DNA from: Deltaproteobacteria bacterium
Lineage (GTDB): Bacteria > Desulfobacterota > GWC2-55-46
NCBI GenBank assembly: GCA_021825035.1
Contig: JAKAIQ010000140.1
Span: forward strand, 1-5,833
Direction: 5' to 3'
Length of the DNA stretch: 5,833 nt
Under the pieces are notes generated by a model. The model saw only the letters and a list, made by a program, of their open reading frames with translations. It did not search any database and was not told where the DNA came from. The translations under genes and the position numbers were made by a program. Shown in pieces: positions 5,280-5,833 of the stretch (the stretch's first letter is position 1; each line of letters starts with the position of its first letter).

Positions 5280-5507
5280 ATGACAACGGTTAAGACTCTA
5301 TCAAAAGGGCAGATAGTAATACCGGCTGATATAAGGAAGAGATACCACATAGAACCGGGCTCCGAGATGCAGATCATGGAGTACGGAGGCATTATCTATC
5401 TGATCCCGCCCGCGAAAGACCCCGTGAAAGAAGCGTGCGGCCTCCTTCCTTCAAAGCCTTCCCTCTCGGAGCGACTGCTCAAGGAACGCAAAGGAGAGTT
5501 TCAATAA
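5280..5507 (+). CDS. vapB: VapB-type antitoxin, SpoVT/AbrB swapped-hairpin fold
   Basis: This 75-residue protein is the antitoxin of a type II toxin-antitoxin pair: it neutralises the PIN toxin encoded next to it and represses its own promoter. Residues 1 to about 47 form the AbrB/MazE-like DNA-binding domain with the characteristic LSKGQIVIPADIRKRYHIEPGSEM and a strand-rich GGIIYLIPP. The C-terminal part (about 48-75, charged, SERLLKERKGEFQ) is the expected toxin-binding tail. Length is typical. ATG 5280 has AAGG at 5268-5271, eight bases upstream. It ends with TAA two bases before the toxin ATG, a layout that usually couples translation. Recognition as AbrB-fold antitoxin is firm; the VapB name follows from the PIN partner. 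Confidence 0.92.
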   Translation: MTTVKTLSKGQIVIPADIRKRYHIEPGSEMQIMEYGGIIYLIPPAKDPVKEACGLLPSKPSLSERLLKERKGEFQ

Positions 5508-5509
5508 TA

Positions 5510-5833
5510 ATGACCTCCGGCCCTTTTGTCTTTGACAGTTATGCTCTTTTGAAGTTTTTTCAGAAAGAGAAGGGGTATGAAAAGGTCTTCAATCTCCTGG
5601 AAGGCATCCGGAAATCCAGCACAGACAAATATATTAACGTCATCAATCTCGCCGAGATCATCTACGCCACGAAAAGGGCGTTCGGCGATCAGAAGAAGCT
5701 TGAAGTGCTGGCGAACATAGAGAGGCTTAACTTCACGATCCTGCCGGCGTCGAACGGCCTCGTATTCCAGGCGGCTGAATACAAGGCTCAGTATAGCATA
5801 TCGTTCGCCGACTGCTTCGCCCTCGCCTCAGCC
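5510..5833 (+). CDS. vapC: VapC-type PIN-domain toxin ribonuclease, 3' end beyond window
   Basis: The first 108 codons of a PIN-domain endoribonuclease, the toxin partner of the upstream antitoxin; VapC toxins cut RNA (often tRNA or rRNA) with an acidic Mg-binding site. Visible acidic residues fit the family: Asp9 in FVFDSYALL, Glu49 in NVINLAEIIY and Asp101 in ISFADCFALA. The last conserved Asp-containing segment and C-terminus lie past the edge, consistent with a full length near 130. ATG 5510 overlaps a second in-frame TAA (5508-5510) of the antitoxin. AAGGAG (5491-5496) lies 13 bases upstream, slightly far, so coupling to vapB translation is likely. No frameshift is seen in the available part. 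Confidence 0.92.
   Translation, partial: MTSGPFVFDSYALLKFFQKEKGYEKVFNLLEGIRKSSTDKYINVINLAEIIYATKRAFGDQKKLEVLANIERLNFTILPASNGLVFQAAEYKAQYSISFADCFALASA

Noticed and set aside
1..5833. CRISPR array, tRNA, rRNA or insertion sequence
   Set aside because: No regularly spaced short non-coding repeats, no cloverleaf-like sequence with TTC-type T-loop, and no transposase-like protein or terminal inverted repeats were seen. The only regular repeats are coding WG units.

Overview
The window looks like a bacterial chromosome fragment: one core carbon-metabolism gene at the left edge, then an accessory block of poorly characterised genes. A GTG start, Shine-Dalgarno sites, sigma70-like promoters and tight gene spacing all fit bacteria. 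Transaldolase fused to phosphoglucose isomerase, WG-repeat proteins and VapBC modules are, from general knowledge, common in Desulfobacterota/Nitrospirota-like and related environmental lineages. The sequence alone does not fix the phylum.

Left part (1-1424, minus strand): the first 474 codons of a bifunctional transaldolase/glucose-6-phosphate isomerase, cut by the window edge inside the isomerase half. It has a strong AGGAGG site, a GTG start and its own sigma70-like promoter at 1478-1506. The 259-base gap before the next gene holds a cluster of alternating ATAAAAT/ATTTTAT boxes and a perfect 11-base tandem duplication over the neighbouring stop codon.

Middle part (1684-4959, minus strand): three co-directional genes in transcription order. 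First is an exported or membrane-anchored WG-repeat protein with nine repeats at an exact 34-residue period. Second is a 113-residue His-rich protein with a Trp-rich tail, resembling the DUF6915 type. Third is a 614-residue AAA+ ATPase with N-terminal winged-helix-like regions and an NEAD Walker B box. Gaps are 39 and 51 bases with no convincing terminator, so this is probably one operon. It is the best candidate for an undescribed system: an ATPase with a small dedicated partner, transcribed with a surface repeat protein. No function can be proved from sequence.

Right part (4960-5833): a 320-base divergent intergenic region with two clear inverted repeats, then a plus-strand vapBC toxin-antitoxin module. 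It has a consensus TTGACA -35 box, nested inverted repeats around the -10 suitable for autoregulation, an AbrB-fold antitoxin and a PIN-domain toxin that runs off the right edge. The toxin-antitoxin pair and the lower GC of the middle block compared with the transaldolase gene suggest an accessory island next to a housekeeping gene.
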